Assembly (NCBI RefSeq): GCF_004798585.1
Contig: NZ_PPXQ01000004.1
Coordinates: 186,001-250,000 of the forward strand
Length of the DNA: 64,000 nucleotides
Direction: 5' to 3'
Source: Massilia sp. Mn16-1_5
Lineage (GTDB): Bacteria > Pseudomonadota > Gammaproteobacteria > Burkholderiales > Burkholderiaceae_D
Numbering within the stretch: the stretch's first letter is position 1; each line of letters opens with the position of its first letter. A model generated the notes under the pieces. It worked only from the letters and a program-made list of their open reading frames with translations, did no database searches and was not told the DNA's origin. The translations under genes and the position numbers were made by a program. Shown one piece after another: positions 1 to 13,436 of the stretch.

Positions 1-42
1 CGGGCCGCAGCCGGCACCGCGTTGCTCCCGCCGTAAAAGATC

Positions 43-1626
43 TCAGGCCTTGACCAGTTCGCCGTTGCGGATGCGGTGCAGGCCGAGCGGATTGCCTTCC
101 TGCAGCGCCTCCGGCAGCAGCCCGCTTGGCAAGTCCTGGTAGCTCACCGGACGCAGGAAGCGGTCGATGGCGCCGGCGCCCACCGAGGTGCTGCGGCTGT
201 CGGAAGTCGCCGGGAACGGGCCGCCATGCACCATCGCGTGCGAGACCTCGACGCCGGTCGGATAGCCGTTGACCAGGATGCGGCCGGCCTTGCGCTCCAG
301 GACCGGCAGCAGTGCCTGCGCCGCGTCGCGGTCGGCTTCGTTCAGGAACAGGGTCGCCGTCAGCTGGCCATCGAGGTGCTCGGCCACTTCGACGAACTGG
401 TCCAGGCTGGCGCAACGCACGATCAGCGAGGACGAGCCGAAGATCTCGTCTTCCAGCGCCGGATTGACCAGGAAGTTGGCGGCGTCGGTCTCGAACAGCG
501 CGGCCTGGCCGGCGCACACGGTGCTGCCGCACTGGCCGCGCGCGACCAGGGTGACGCCCGCTTCCTTGCCCAGCTTCTCGACGCCGCTGGTGAAGGCGGC
601 GTGGATACCCGGCGTCAGCATGGTGCTGCCGACTTTCCCCTGGAGGGCCTTGGCGGCCGCCGCACGGAAGTTGTCCAGGGCCGCGCCTTCCAGCGCGATC
701 ACGAGGCCCGGATTGGTACAGAACTGGCCGGCGCCCAGCACCAGCGAATCGATAAAGCCGGTGCCGATCTGGGCCGCCTTCTGGGCCAGCGCGTTCGGCA
801 GCAGGAAGAGTGGATTGATGCTGCTCATTTCGGCATACACGGGAATCGGTTCCGCGCGCGCGGCAGCGGTGCGCACCAGTGCCAGGCCGCCCTGGCGCGA
901 ACCGGTGAAGCCGACCGCCTTGATCGCCGGATGGGCGACCAGGGCCTGGCCGATGGTGCGGCCATCGCCATGCAGCATCGAGAACACGCCCTCTGGCAAG
1001 CCGCAGGCGGCGACAGCGGCCTGCACGGCCTTGCCGACTAATTCGGAGGTGCCGGGATGGGCACCGTGGGCTTTGACGACGACCGGACAGCCGGCCGCCA
1101 GTGCGGACGCCGTATCGCCGCCCGCTACCGAGAAGGCGAGCGGGAAGTTGCTGGCGCCGAAGACCGCGACCGGACCGAGGCCGATCTTGCGCAGGCGCAG
1201 GTCGGGACGCGGCGGGCTGCGCTCAGGCAGGGCCGAATCGAGCGCGGCGCCGAGGAAGTGGCCGTCGCGCACGACCTTGGCGAACAGGCGCAGCTGGTTC
1301 ACGGTGCGTCCACGCTCGCCTTCGAGGCGGGCTTGCGGCAGGCCGGATTCCTGCATCGCGCGCTCGATCAGCTGCGGGCCGAGGTCGAGGATGTGCTGGG
1401 CAGCCAGTTCGAGGAAGGCGGCGCGCGCTTCCAGACTGGTGTTGCGGTAGCTGTCGAAGGCGGCGGCCGCCAGTTCGCAGGCCTGTTCCACGTCCTCGAC
1501 GGTGCCGGCGCCGAAGGCCGGTTCGAATTGTTCGCCGGTGGCGGGATTGACGGCGCGGAAGGGCGCGGCGCCGCCTTTGACGGCGCGCGAGCCGATCAGC
1601 TGCTCGCCATGGATGGTGATGGTCAC
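43..1626 (-). CDS. 2,5-dioxovalerate (alpha-ketoglutaric semialdehyde) dehydrogenase
   Basis: Aldehyde dehydrogenase superfamily protein of 527 residues, the usual size for the NADP-dependent ketoglutaric semialdehyde dehydrogenase subgroup. It should oxidise 2-oxoglutarate semialdehyde to 2-oxoglutarate, the last step of non-phosphorylating sugar-acid breakdown. The catalytic cysteine is visible at about residue 303 (GQFCTNPG) and the general-base glutamate at about 266 (AEMSS); a cofactor-binding segment ([10 protein letters not shown]) lies near residue 155. No signal peptide, so cytosolic. It follows KdgD by 23 bases on the same strand, and KdgD makes its substrate, so the two form an operon. 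Substrate is inferred from this neighbourhood and the family; related enzymes accept other aldehydes. Confidence 0.93.
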   Translation of the reverse strand: MTITIHGEQLIGSRAVKGGAAPFRAVNPATGEQFEPAFGAGTVEDVEQACELAAAAFDSYRNTSLEARAAFLELAAQHILDLGPQLIERAMQESGLPQARLEGERGRTVNQLRLFAKVVRDGHFLGAALDSALPERSPPRPDLRLRKIGLGPVAVFGASNFPLAFSVAGGDTASALAAGCPVVVKAHGAHPGTSELVGKAVQAAVAACGLPEGVFSMLHGDGRTIGQALVAHPAIKAVGFTGSRQGGLALVRTAAARAEPIPVYAEMSSINPLFLLPNALAQKAAQIGTGFIDSLVLGAGQFCTNPGLVIALEGAALDNFRAAAAKALQGKVGSTMLTPGIHAAFTSGVEKLGKEAGVTLVARGQCGSTVCAGQAALFETDAANFLVNPALEDEIFGSSSLIVRCASLDQFVEVAEHLDGQLTATLFLNEADRDAAQALLPVLERKAGRILVNGYPTGVEVSHAMVHGGPFPATSDSRSTSVGAGAIDRFLRPVSYQDLPSGLLPEALQEGNPLGLHRIRNGELVKA

Positions 1627-1649
1627 GTTGAGTCTCCTGGAACGCAGGC

Positions 1650-2570
1650 TTACTGCGGGCCGAGCTTGGCGATCAGGGCCGCCAGCTGTTCGTTTTCCTC
1701 GCCGGTCAGGTCGGTCAGCGGCGCGCGCACCGGGCCGGCCGAGTGGCCGACGATGGCCGCGCCGGCCTTGACGATGCTGACCGCGTAGCCGGCCTTGCGG
1801 TTGCGGATGTCCAGGTAAGGCAGGAAGAAGTCGTCGATCAGGCGCGCCTGCGTGGCATGGTCTTCGGTCCGGACGGCTTCGTAGAATGCGATCGCGGTCT
1901 TCGGGATGAAGTTGAACACGGCCGACGAGTAGACCGGCACGCCCAGCGCTTTGTAGGCCGCGGCATAGACTTCCGCGGTCGGCAGGCCGCCCAGGTAGGT
2001 GAAGCGGTCGCCGAGCTTGCGGCGGATGGTGACCATGGTCTCGATCTCACCCTGGCCATCCTTGAAGCCGATCAGGTTCGGGCAGCGGTCGGCCAGCTTG
2101 AGCAAGGATGCCGCGTTCAGCTTGCAGCGGTCGCGGTTGTAGACGACGACGCCGAATTTCACCGAGGCGCAGACGGCCGCCACGTGCTCGATCAGGCCTT
2201 CCTGGCTCGCTTCGGTCAGGTAGTGCGGCATCAGGAGGATGCCGTGGGCGCCGAGGCGCTCGGCTTCCTGCGCGTAGCGGATCGCCATGCGGGTCGGGCC
2301 GCCGGCGCCGGCCAGGATCGGCACCTTGCCGCGGCAGGTCTCGACGGCGACCTTCACGACCTGGGTGTAGTCCTCCGGGGTCAGCGAGAAGAACTCGCCG
2401 GTGCCGCCGGCCACGAACAGGGCGGTCGCGCCGTACGGAGCCAGCCACTCCAGACGCTCGGCATAAGTATCCGGCTTGAACTCGCCGTTGGCGTCGAAGT
2501 CGGTGATCGGGAAGGACAGCAGGCCGGAGGAGAGGATCTCTTTGACGTCTTGTGGAGTGAACATGGTCAT
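1650..2570 (-). CDS. kdgD: 5-dehydro-4-deoxyglucarate dehydratase (KdgD)
   Basis: DHDPS/N-acetylneuraminate lyase family TIM barrel of 306 residues. It converts 5-dehydro-4-deoxyglucarate to 2-oxoglutarate semialdehyde, water and CO2. The Schiff-base lysine is at about residue 170 (IGFKDGQGE) and the family tyrosine at about 144 (VVYNRD). The reading frame extends further upstream, but the family N-terminus ([11 protein letters not shown]) points to the ATG at 2570 or the one two codons later; neither has a strong ribosome site. The paired dehydrogenase downstream and the GntR gene upstream indicate glucarate, galactarate or uronate use. The upstream dehydratases of that pathway are not in the window. 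Confidence 0.93.
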   Translation of the reverse strand: MTMFTPQDVKEILSSGLLSFPITDFDANGEFKPDTYAERLEWLAPYGATALFVAGGTGEFFSLTPEDYTQVVKVAVETCRGKVPILAGAGGPTRMAIRYAQEAERLGAHGILLMPHYLTEASQEGLIEHVAAVCASVKFGVVVYNRDRCKLNAASLLKLADRCPNLIGFKDGQGEIETMVTIRRKLGDRFTYLGGLPTAEVYAAAYKALGVPVYSSAVFNFIPKTAIAFYEAVRTEDHATQARLIDDFFLPYLDIRNRKAGYAVSIVKAGAAIVGHSAGPVRAPLTDLTGEENEQLAALIAKLGPQ

Positions 2571-2627
2571 GGCTTTCAGGTCGGGTTGTAAGGATGAGGC
2601 TGTCTTCGGCCTCACCAGTTATCAGTC

Positions 2628-2656
2628 ATCGTACAACCTAAGATCGGGGTTGGCAA
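2628..2656 (-). promoter_or_regulatory. Probable sigma70 promoter of kdgD with GntR-like half operator
   Basis: Read on the minus strand: TTGCCA (2651-2656), 17-base spacer, TACGAT (2628-2633), then about 58 bases to the kdgD start. TTGTACGATGA (2626-2636) overlaps the -10 box and resembles the TNGTNNNACNA core bound by FadR-type GntR regulators, with one mismatch. The adjacent GntR gene is the natural candidate to bind it. Confidence 0.45.
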
Positions 2657-2712
2657 GCGGTCTGATCGGTTAATTGGTGTTGGTCATGCAGCGTGGATGC
2701 CTGGCGTACGAA

Positions 2713-2834
2713 ACGCGTGGAGTCGGGACTCCACCCTACGATCCATGGCTATCCGTAGGGTGGAGTCCCGACTCCACGCGTTCGCAAGGCGAGAGCAGCC
2801 AAAATCCGTAGGGTGGAGTCCCGACTCCACGCGT
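2713..2834. repeat. Three copies of a 28-bp palindromic repeat (GTAGGGTGG family)
   Basis: Three identical 28-base units: 2713-2740 in inverse orientation, 2754-2781 and 2807-2834 in direct orientation. Each reads CGTAGGGTGGAGTCCCGACT and then CCACGCGT, and contains a perfect 8-bp stem, GTGGAGTC/GACTCCAC, around CC. The inverted pair can also form a long hairpin. They sit between the GntR gene's 3' end and the kdgD promoter, both on the minus strand. Related palindromes occur at 14875, 40651 and 50906. Likely a dispersed REP-like element that may also act as a terminator. Confidence 0.85.
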
Positions 2835-2864
2835 GTACAAAGCTTGACCCGCCGTCAGCACGAA

Positions 2865-3623
2865 TCAGGCCCCGGACGCCTCGTTCGCCTCCTGCGCCCG
2901 CTGCAACCTCTTCCGGCTATTGCTCAAATGCGTACGCATCGCCTTGCGCGCCGCCTCCGCATCGCCCCGCGCGATCGCGCCATAGATTGCCTCGTGTTCG
3001 CCGATCACGCGCTCCAGGTACTGCGCCGGGTCGTCCCGCGCGATCTGCGCCGAATTCAGGCGCGCCCTTGGAATGATGTTGGTCCCGAGATGGCTCAGGA
3101 TGTCGTGGAAGTAGCGGTTGCCCGAAGCCTGCGCCAGCTGCAGGTGAAAGGCCAGGTCGGGCGCCACCGTCGGCTCGCCGGCGCGCGCGCTGGCCTCGAA
3201 GCTGTCGAGGGCCGCGCGCAGCTGGGCGAGCTGTTCGTCGCTACGGCGGGCGGCGGCCAGGCCCGCCGCTTCGGTCTCGAGGCTGATGCGCAGCTCCAGC
3301 AGGGCCAGTACGTCGCGCATCGTCAGCACCGTGGCGGGATCGAGTCCCATCGGCGCGGCGGCCGGCGGTTCGATCACGAAGGTACCGATGCCGTGCCGGG
3401 TTTCGACCAGGCTGGCGGCCTGCAGATGCGAGATCGCTTCGCGCACCACGGTGCGGCTCACGCCCAGCAGGCGCATGATTTCGGATTCGGTCGGCAGCTT
3501 GTCGCCGGGCTTCAGGCTGCCGCCCCGGATACTGTCGGTCAGGTGGGCAACCACGCCCTGGGCCAGGTTGCGGTGGCGTTTCAGTGGTGTGACTGCGGGT
3601 GTGGATGGGATCATGTCGGTCAA
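2865..3623 (-). CDS. GntR family transcriptional regulator, FadR/FCD type
   Basis: Regulator of 252 residues. The N-terminal winged helix-turn-helix (about residues 20-90, with GDKLPTESEIMRLLGVSRTV) is typical of GntR proteins, and the rest is an all-helical FCD ligand domain. FadR-type members near kdgD usually sense sugar acids or pathway intermediates and repress the catabolic operon; that role is inferred here. A second Met at residue 4 is an alternative start. It is separated from kdgD by about 295 bases holding three palindromic repeats and a kdgD promoter, so it is probably transcribed on its own. Confidence 0.9.
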   Translation of the reverse strand: MTDMIPSTPAVTPLKRHRNLAQGVVAHLTDSIRGGSLKPGDKLPTESEIMRLLGVSRTVVREAISHLQAASLVETRHGIGTFVIEPPAAAPMGLDPATVLTMRDVLALLELRISLETEAAGLAAARRSDEQLAQLRAALDSFEASARAGEPTVAPDLAFHLQLAQASGNRYFHDILSHLGTNIIPRARLNSAQIARDDPAQYLERVIGEHEAIYGAIARGDAEAARKAMRTHLSNSRKRLQRAQEANEASGA

Positions 3624-3654
3624 GGTAAGCGTGCGCGGCCCGGCGGGCGAGGCG

Positions 3655-3686
3655 ATTATACGCCTCGCTCTTGTCTGATGACAGAC
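3655..3686 (-). promoter_or_regulatory. Putative promoter/operator of the GntR gene
   Basis: A perfect -10 box TATAAT on the minus strand (3655-3660) lies 32 bases before the GntR start, inside the inverted repeat GAGGCG-ATTATA-CGCCTC. About 12 bases upstream is a second inverted repeat, GTCTG-ATGA-CAGAC (3673-3686), at the place of the -35 element, where I see no good hexamer. This looks like an autoregulatory operator, but that is inference. Confidence 0.35.
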
Positions 3687-3695
3687 GACGCGTGC

Positions 3696-8036
<4,341 letters not shown>

Positions 8037-8238
8037 GGATTACCAGATGGGGACATGTGGGATATCGGCAAGGGAGCTTTGTCAGCCTGGCCATCCGCTT
8101 CAACAGGTTTGCAACAGCTTGGGCCAATTTCCGCTCAGCTTACATTCTTGACGCCGCGCTTGCTCTACAATGTTCTGATAGTGATGCGCGGCAAGCCCTC
8201 GAGCACGCGCCACATAGCTCTCGGACACGCTCACCCCC

Positions 8239-9102
8239 ATGTTGCATACGAATAAACGTCGCCAGCGCACGGCGTTCGGCGCCGCGATTCTCGCTCTTGG
8301 CCTGGCCGCTTCCACCCTGGCGGCCGCGCGCGAACCCGCCAGCGTGTACGTCGAAGACCTGACCTCGCCCGAAGTGCAAGCCCGCATCGACAAAGGCGCC
8401 ACCACGGTGCTGGTCCCGATCGGCGGCCTCGAACAAAGCGGTCCGCACATCGCGCTGGGCAAACACAACGTGCGCGCCCGCGTGCTTGCCGGCCGCATTG
8501 CCCAGAGCCTCGGCAGTACGCTGGTCGCACCGGTCGTCGCCTACGTCCCCGAAGGATTGATCACGCCCCCAAGCGGCCACATGCGCTTCGCCGGTACGGT
8601 CTCGATTCCGGACAGCGCCTTCGAGGCGGTGCTGGAAGCCACCGCGCGCAGCTTTTGCCAGCATGGCGTGCGCGCGGTCTTCTTCCTGGGCGACCACGGC
8701 GGCTACCAGAAGAATGAGGAAAAGGCGGCGGCCCGCGTCAACCGGCTTGGCGGCTGCCGCGTTCACGCCTTGCTCGAGTATTACGGGGCGACGCAGACGA
8801 GCTATGTGGCGGAGCTGAAGCGCCGCGGCCATGGCGAGGCCGAGATCGGCCTGCATGCGGGACTGGCCGATACGGCATTGACGCTGGCGCTCGATCCGGC
8901 GCTGGTGCGTACCGAGCTGCTGGCCCCCGGCGCAAGGGCGGGCAAGGCCGGCGGCGTGGCGGGCGATCCGACGCGGGCGAGCACGGCGCTGGGCCAGCTC
9001 GGCGTCGATCGCATCGTGGCGGAGTCGGTCGCCGCGATCCGCGCCCAGCTGGCAACGCAGTTGTCAAAACCGGCATTACAGAACCCATCCAGGAAACCCT
9101 AG
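8239..9102 (+). CDS. Exported creatininase-family protein with atypical metal residues
   Basis: Protein of 287 residues. A cleavable signal peptide (about residues 1-31, ending AAA) predicts periplasmic location. The fold signature is clear (VPIGGLEQSGPH near residue 56, FFLGDHGG near 153). In classical creatininase the first motif is EQHGPH followed six residues later by an aspartate, and both the histidine and the aspartate bind metal. Here they are Ser and His (EQSGPHIALGKH). The family hydrolyses cyclic amides or small peptides, but the substrate cannot be deduced. It lies 11 bases upstream of a YVTN beta-propeller gene and is probably co-transcribed with it. No convincing promoter was found in the 200 bases before it. 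Confidence 0.85.
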   Translation: MLHTNKRRQRTAFGAAILALGLAASTLAAAREPASVYVEDLTSPEVQARIDKGATTVLVPIGGLEQSGPHIALGKHNVRARVLAGRIAQSLGSTLVAPVVAYVPEGLITPPSGHMRFAGTVSIPDSAFEAVLEATARSFCQHGVRAVFFLGDHGGYQKNEEKAAARVNRLGGCRVHALLEYYGATQTSYVAELKRRGHGEAEIGLHAGLADTALTLALDPALVRTELLAPGARAGKAGGVAGDPTRASTALGQLGVDRIVAESVAAIRAQLATQLSKPALQNPSRKP

Positions 9103-9113
9103 AGAATCCCATC

Positions 9114-10370
9114 GTGCCATCCAAAAAAGTAGTCGGCGCCATTAGCGCCGCCGTAGCCGTGTCCGTCGTCGCCGGCGGCGCCTTCCTCATGCGCGCCAAG
9201 GACACGCCGGCGCCGGTGCGCGCTCCCGTGGCCACGGCGAGCGGCATGCCGCCGGTCGTCGATCCGAACAACCTGTACAGCGAAATCGGCGCGGCGCACC
9301 TGAGCCCCGCCGTGCGTGGCGACCTCGAACGCGTGTACGTGCCCAACCTGCGCTCCAACGACGTCAGCGTGATCGACCCGAACACGATGAAGGTCGTGGA
9401 CCGTTTCAAGGTCGGGATCAGCCCGCAGCACGTGATCCCGAGCTGGGACCTGCGCACCCTGTGGGTGGCGAATAACGCCGAGCGCCAGGACACCGGCAGC
9501 CTGACGCCGATCGACCCAAGCACCGGCAAGCCGGGCAAGCAGGTCGACGTCGACGACCCCTACAACATGTACTTCACGCCCGATGGGAAGTCGGCCATCG
9601 TCGTCGCCGAGGCGCGGCGCCGGCTCGACTTCCGCGATCCGCACACGATGGCGATGCAGTACAAGATCGACGTGCCGAACTGCGGCGGCATCAACCACGC
9701 CGAGTTCTCGATCGACGGCAAGTACGCGCTGTTCACCTGCGAGTTCGACGGGGCGATTGCCAAGATCGACCTCGTGAATCGCAGCGTGCTGGGCTACCTG
9801 AAGCTGTCGATGCCGGCCACTCGCGTGCGCGAAGGCTTCGACCCAAGGAACCCCGGCGCCTCCGAGATCTGCACGCGCAAGAAGGGCATGCCGCAGGACG
9901 TGCGCATTTCGCCGGACGGCAAGCGCTTCTACGTGGCCGACATGATGGCCGACGGCGTCCACATCGTCGACGGTACGAGCTTCACCAAGGTCGGCTTCAT
10001 TCCGTCCGGACCCGGCACCCACGGCCTGTACCCGAGCCGCGACGGCAAGTACCTGTACATCACCAACCGTGGCACGCACAAGATCCACGGCAAGCGCAAG
10101 GGCCCGGGCAGCGTCGACGTGCTGGAGTTCGCAAGCGAGAAGATCGTCGCCCACTGGGCGATCCCGAACGGCGGCAGTCCCGACATGGGCAACGTCAGCG
10201 CCGACGGCAAGTCGCTGTGGCTGGCGGGACGCTTCGACGACGTCGTCTACCGCATCGATACGAAGAGCGGCGACGTACGCTCGGTGAAAGTCGGCGGCGA
10301 GCCGCACGGGCTGACCGTCTGGCCGCAGCCGGGCCGCTACTCGCTGGGGCATACCGGCAACCTGCGCTAA
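9114..10370 (+). CDS. Membrane-anchored YVTN-type beta-propeller protein
   Basis: Protein of 418 residues starting at GTG. An uncleaved-looking hydrophobic segment (about residues 6-25) is followed by a Pro/Ala linker and repeated blades with the YVTN pattern (VYVPNLRSNDVSVID, LYITNRG, LWLAGRFDDVVYRID). These form a seven-bladed propeller of the kind in YncE and cytochrome cd1-like proteins, exposed to the periplasm. No haem motif or catalytic residues are visible, so it may bind ligand or act as a scaffold. It follows the creatininase-like gene by 11 bases, and a strong terminator follows its stop, so the two form a two-gene operon. Confidence 0.82.
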   Translation: MPSKKVVGAISAAVAVSVVAGGAFLMRAKDTPAPVRAPVATASGMPPVVDPNNLYSEIGAAHLSPAVRGDLERVYVPNLRSNDVSVIDPNTMKVVDRFKVGISPQHVIPSWDLRTLWVANNAERQDTGSLTPIDPSTGKPGKQVDVDDPYNMYFTPDGKSAIVVAEARRRLDFRDPHTMAMQYKIDVPNCGGINHAEFSIDGKYALFTCEFDGAIAKIDLVNRSVLGYLKLSMPATRVREGFDPRNPGASEICTRKKGMPQDVRISPDGKRFYVADMMADGVHIVDGTSFTKVGFIPSGPGTHGLYPSRDGKYLYITNRGTHKIHGKRKGPGSVDVLEFASEKIVAHWAIPNGGSPDMGNVSADGKSLWLAGRFDDVVYRIDTKSGDVRSVKVGGEPHGLTVWPQPGRYSLGHTGNLR

Positions 10371-10376
10371 ACCTGG

Positions 10377-10407
10377 AAAGGCGGCATTTGCTACACTGCC
10401 GCCTTTT
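10377..10407 (+). terminator. Rho-independent terminator after the beta-propeller gene
   Basis: AAAGGCGGCA (10377-10386), a 10-base loop, then TGCCGCCTTT plus one more T. The 10-bp stem is perfect and starts 7 bases after the stop codon. Confidence 0.85.
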
Positions 10408-10424
10408 ATCCCAAGAGATTGACC

Positions 10425-11225
10425 ATGCAAGACGCCCAGGAACTGCGGGCCGCGGCCCTGCGCTGCCTGCTCGAGACCGACCCGCTCGCGAAGACGCTGG
10501 GCGTGGCCGCACTGGCGCAAGCCTGGTCCGAGGGCGCGGTCATCCTCGACAGCGCGGCGCCCCTCATTGAAACCGGCACCATTCCCGGCCGTCCGGCCCG
10601 ACCCGAACTGGTCTCGCCGCGCCTGGTCGGGCGCCGTTCGATGGCGACGGTCGAGGGCCGCGCCATGCTGGCTCACGCGCTGGCCCACATCGAATTCAAC
10701 GCCGTGAACCTGGCGCTCGACGCCCTGTGGCGCTTCCCCGATATGCCGGCGGCCTACTACGCCGACTGGCTGCAGGTCTCGAAAGAGGAGGCCTACCACT
10801 TCACGCTGCTGTCAGACCACCTCAACAGCCTCGGTTACGCCTACGGCGACTTCCCCGGCCACGACAGCCTGTGGGAGATGGTCGAAAAGACGAAGGGCGA
10901 CGTGCTCGCACGCATGGCGCTGGTGCCGCGCACCCTGGAAGCGCGCGGGCTCGATGCGATTCCGCCGCTGCGCGCCAAGCTGGCGCAGGCCGGCGACATG
11001 GCGGCCGCCGCGATCCTCGACATCATCCTGCGCGACGAGGTCGGCCACGTCGAGATCGGCAACCGCTGGTACGGCTTCCTGTGCGAAGCGCGCGGCCTGC
11101 CGCTGCGCGCGACCTATGACGAACTGGTGGTCCGCTACAAGGCCCCGGTACTGAAAGGGCCGTTCAACCTCGAGGCGCGGCGCCGCGCGGGCTTCACCGA
11201 AGAGGAACTTGCACGTTTCGCGTGA
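10425..11225 (+). CDS. DUF455 ferritin-like protein
   Basis: Protein of 266 residues of the DUF455 family, predicted to adopt a four-helix ferritin-like fold. Candidate di-metal ligands recur at helix spacing: HIEFNAVNLALD in the first half, EEAYHF, and DEVGHVEIG near residue 205. The start is the ATG at 10425, because AAGAGA lies 6 bases upstream; an in-frame TTG two codons earlier is less likely. Members occur in many proteobacteria without an assigned reaction. The 3' end overlaps the convergent MFS gene by 32 bases. Confidence 0.85.
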   Translation: MQDAQELRAAALRCLLETDPLAKTLGVAALAQAWSEGAVILDSAAPLIETGTIPGRPARPELVSPRLVGRRSMATVEGRAMLAHALAHIEFNAVNLALDALWRFPDMPAAYYADWLQVSKEEAYHFTLLSDHLNSLGYAYGDFPGHDSLWEMVEKTKGDVLARMALVPRTLEARGLDAIPPLRAKLAQAGDMAAAAILDIILRDEVGHVEIGNRWYGFLCEARGLPLRATYDELVVRYKAPVLKGPFNLEARRRAGFTEEELARFA

Positions 11226-12420
11226 TCCGCTGACCCGTCCATTCCCCGATCCACCAGGCCAACGCCGCGGCAGGGAAGGCCAGGCCCGTGAGCAGCGCGG
11301 CGTTCCAGCCATGGCGGGCAAACATCCAGGCGCCCAGGGCGGAGCCGATCGCGCCACCGGCGAAGAACAGCGCGAAGAAGATCCCGTTCAGACGGCTGCG
11401 CACTTCCGCACCCAAGGCGAAGAGAGCACGCTGGCTCAGCACCAGGTTCGCAGCCACACCCATGTCCAGCACGATCGAGGCCAGCACCAGCAGGGCCAGC
11501 GCGACTTCGTGCGAACCCGGCGCGGCCAGGGGCAGGGCGAAGCCCGCCACGCCGAGCAGTAGGGCGCCAGCGGTGGCATATAGCGTGTGGCCGCGGTCGG
11601 CCAGGCGGCCGGCAATCGGCGATGCGACGGCACCCGCCACGCCGACCAGGGCGAAGATCGCGATCCCGGTCTGCGACAGCTGGAAGCCGGGGCCGGCCAG
11701 TACCAGCGGTGTCACGGTCCAGAACAGGCTGAAGGACGCGAACATCGCCGCGTGGTAAACGGCGCGCCGGCGCAGCAGGGGCGTGGTGCGCAGCAGTTGC
11801 CACATCGAGCCGATCAGGCGGCCGTAGGGTAGCGAAGCCTGGGGAACGCGCTGCGGCAGGCGGGCACGCAAGACAAAGGCGAGCAGGGCGACGGCCAGCG
11901 CGGCGCCGCCATACACGGCGTGCCAGCTGAAGTGGTCGGCGACCAGGCTCGCCAGCGGGCGCGCCAGCATGATCCCGATCAGCAGGCCGCTGACGACCTT
12001 GCCGACGGTCTGGCCGCGCGTTTCCTCGCGCGACAAATGGGCAGCAAAGGGCACCAGCACCTGGGCCGCGACCGAGCCGAGGCCGATGCCGAGCGAGGTG
12101 GCGAGGAACAAAGCCGCGCTGCCGGTGAATGCGGCAAGAAGCAGCATCACGCTGGTGGCCAGCAGCAGCACGAAGACCAGCTTGCGGTTCTCGAGCAAGT
12201 CGCCCAGCGGGACGATGAACAGCAGGCCGAGCGCATAACCGACCTGGGTCAGCGTGACGATCAGGCCGGCGGCGTCGAGCGAGAGGCCGGTGGCTCGGCT
12301 GATCGGACCGACCAGGGTCTGGGCGTAATACAGGCTGGCGACGATCACGCCGGCGGCGATCGCCAGCAGGCGGGTGGTGCCGGGCGAAATGTCGCCGGCG
12401 GGGTGGGTTGTTGTTGTCAT
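11194..12420 (-). CDS. MFS transporter (sugar efflux/arabinose-efflux-like)
   Basis: Integral membrane protein of 408 residues with about twelve hydrophobic segments and the MFS A-like motif in the loop after the second helix (GDLLENRK). The short N-terminal tail, the central cytoplasmic loop (LRARLPQRVPQ) and a second GRLADRG motif in the C-terminal half are typical of the 12-helix drug/sugar exporter class. Substrate unknown. It is divergent from a LysR regulator 107 bases away, the usual layout for a LysR-controlled exporter. Its last 32 bases overlap the end of the DUF455 gene. Confidence 0.9.
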   Translation of the reverse strand: MTTTTHPAGDISPGTTRLLAIAAGVIVASLYYAQTLVGPISRATGLSLDAAGLIVTLTQVGYALGLLFIVPLGDLLENRKLVFVLLLATSVMLLLAAFTGSAALFLATSLGIGLGSVAAQVLVPFAAHLSREETRGQTVGKVVSGLLIGIMLARPLASLVADHFSWHAVYGGAALAVALLAFVLRARLPQRVPQASLPYGRLIGSMWQLLRTTPLLRRRAVYHAAMFASFSLFWTVTPLVLAGPGFQLSQTGIAIFALVGVAGAVASPIAGRLADRGHTLYATAGALLLGVAGFALPLAAPGSHEVALALLVLASIVLDMGVAANLVLSQRALFALGAEVRSRLNGIFFALFFAGGAIGSALGAWMFARHGWNAALLTGLAFPAAALAWWIGEWTGQRITRNVQVPLR

Positions 12421-12527
12421 GACAGCTCCTTGATGGGATGGGAGCCATTCTACGGGCTGCGATTGTAAAGATAATTACCCGCGCAGCCTGCTATACAATT
12501 CATTTTTTGTGAACAATCGGAGGGGCC

Positions 12528-13436
12528 GTGGACCGGATCAAAGCCATGCAGACCTTCATCCGCATCGTGGAGGCCAGGAGTTTTTCGCGCGCCGCCCAGT
12601 CGCTGGACCTGCCGCGCGCCTCGATGACGGCCACCATGCAGAACCTGGAAGCCTATCTCGGCACCAGGCTTTTGCAGCGGACGACCCGTTCGGTCTCGCT
12701 CACGACTGACGGTGCCGAGTTCTACGCCCAGTGCGTGGAGATCCTGGCCGCGATCGAGGCGGCGGAGGGACGGTTTCGCGGCAAGGACGATGCGCCGCAG
12801 GGGCGCTTGCGGGTCGAACTGCCGGGCGCGCTGGGGCGGCGCGTGGTGGTGCCGCGCCTGGCCGAATTCCATGCGCGCTATCCCGGCATCGAACTGGTAG
12901 TCGGCCTGGCCGACCGCCTGGCCGACCTGGCGCGCGACGGCATCGACTGCGCGCTGCGCGTGGGCGAACTGGAAGACTCGCGCCTGATCGCACGCCGGGT
13001 CGGCAGCATGCGCTTCGTGACCTGCGCCGCGCCCGGCTACCTGGCCACCTACGGTACCCCGGCCAGCGTTGCGGACCTCGACCGCCACCGCGGCGTCGTG
13101 CATTTCTCTGGCCGCACCGGGCGCCCCTTCGACTGGGACTTCGCCGTCGATGGCGAGGTCGTGCGGCGCCAGGTGCCCGGTACGATCGCGGTCGACGACG
13201 CCGACGCCTACGTGTCCTGCGGCCTGCAGGGCCTGGGCATCATCCAGGCCGCGGCCTACATGGTGCATGAGCACCTGGCGCGCGGCGCGCTGGTCGAGGT
13301 GCTGGCAGACTATCCGGGCATGCCGATGCCGGTCTCCCTGGTCCACCCGCAGGGACGCATGGCGACGCCGAAGCTGCGCGCCTTCGCCGGCTGGATCGAG
13401 GACGTGCTGGCAGTGCCATTTTTGGAGAACAGATGA
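12528..13436 (+). CDS. LysR family transcriptional regulator
   Basis: LysR-type protein of 302 residues with the N-terminal helix-turn-helix (MQTFIRIVEARSFSRAAQSL, about residues 5-65) and a C-terminal periplasmic-binding-like effector domain. The start is GTG at 12528, preceded by GGAGGGG. A TATACAAT box lies about 30 bases upstream in the intergenic region shared with the divergent MFS gene. Its stop overlaps the flavin reductase start by four bases (ATGA), so both are translated together. Likely targets are these two neighbours; the effector is unknown. Confidence 0.9.
   Translation: MDRIKAMQTFIRIVEARSFSRAAQSLDLPRASMTATMQNLEAYLGTRLLQRTTRSVSLTTDGAEFYAQCVEILAAIEAAEGRFRGKDDAPQGRLRVELPGALGRRVVVPRLAEFHARYPGIELVVGLADRLADLARDGIDCALRVGELEDSRLIARRVGSMRFVTCAAPGYLATYGTPASVADLDRHRGVVHFSGRTGRPFDWDFAVDGEVVRRQVPGTIAVDDADAYVSCGLQGLGIIQAAAYMVHEHLARGALVEVLADYPGMPMPVSLVHPQGRMATPKLRAFAGWIEDVLAVPFLENR

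Noticed and set aside
2713..2834. CRISPR array
   Set aside because: Only three units, one inverted, spacers of 13 and 25 bases, no cas genes.
8037..8238. Promoter with TTGACG and TACAAT near 8150-8170
   Set aside because: Spacing of 12 bases is too short for sigma70; no better pair found.
9099..10799. 566-codon frame opposite the beta-propeller gene
   Set aside because: Antisense shadow; the plus-strand frame has YVTN repeats and a terminator.
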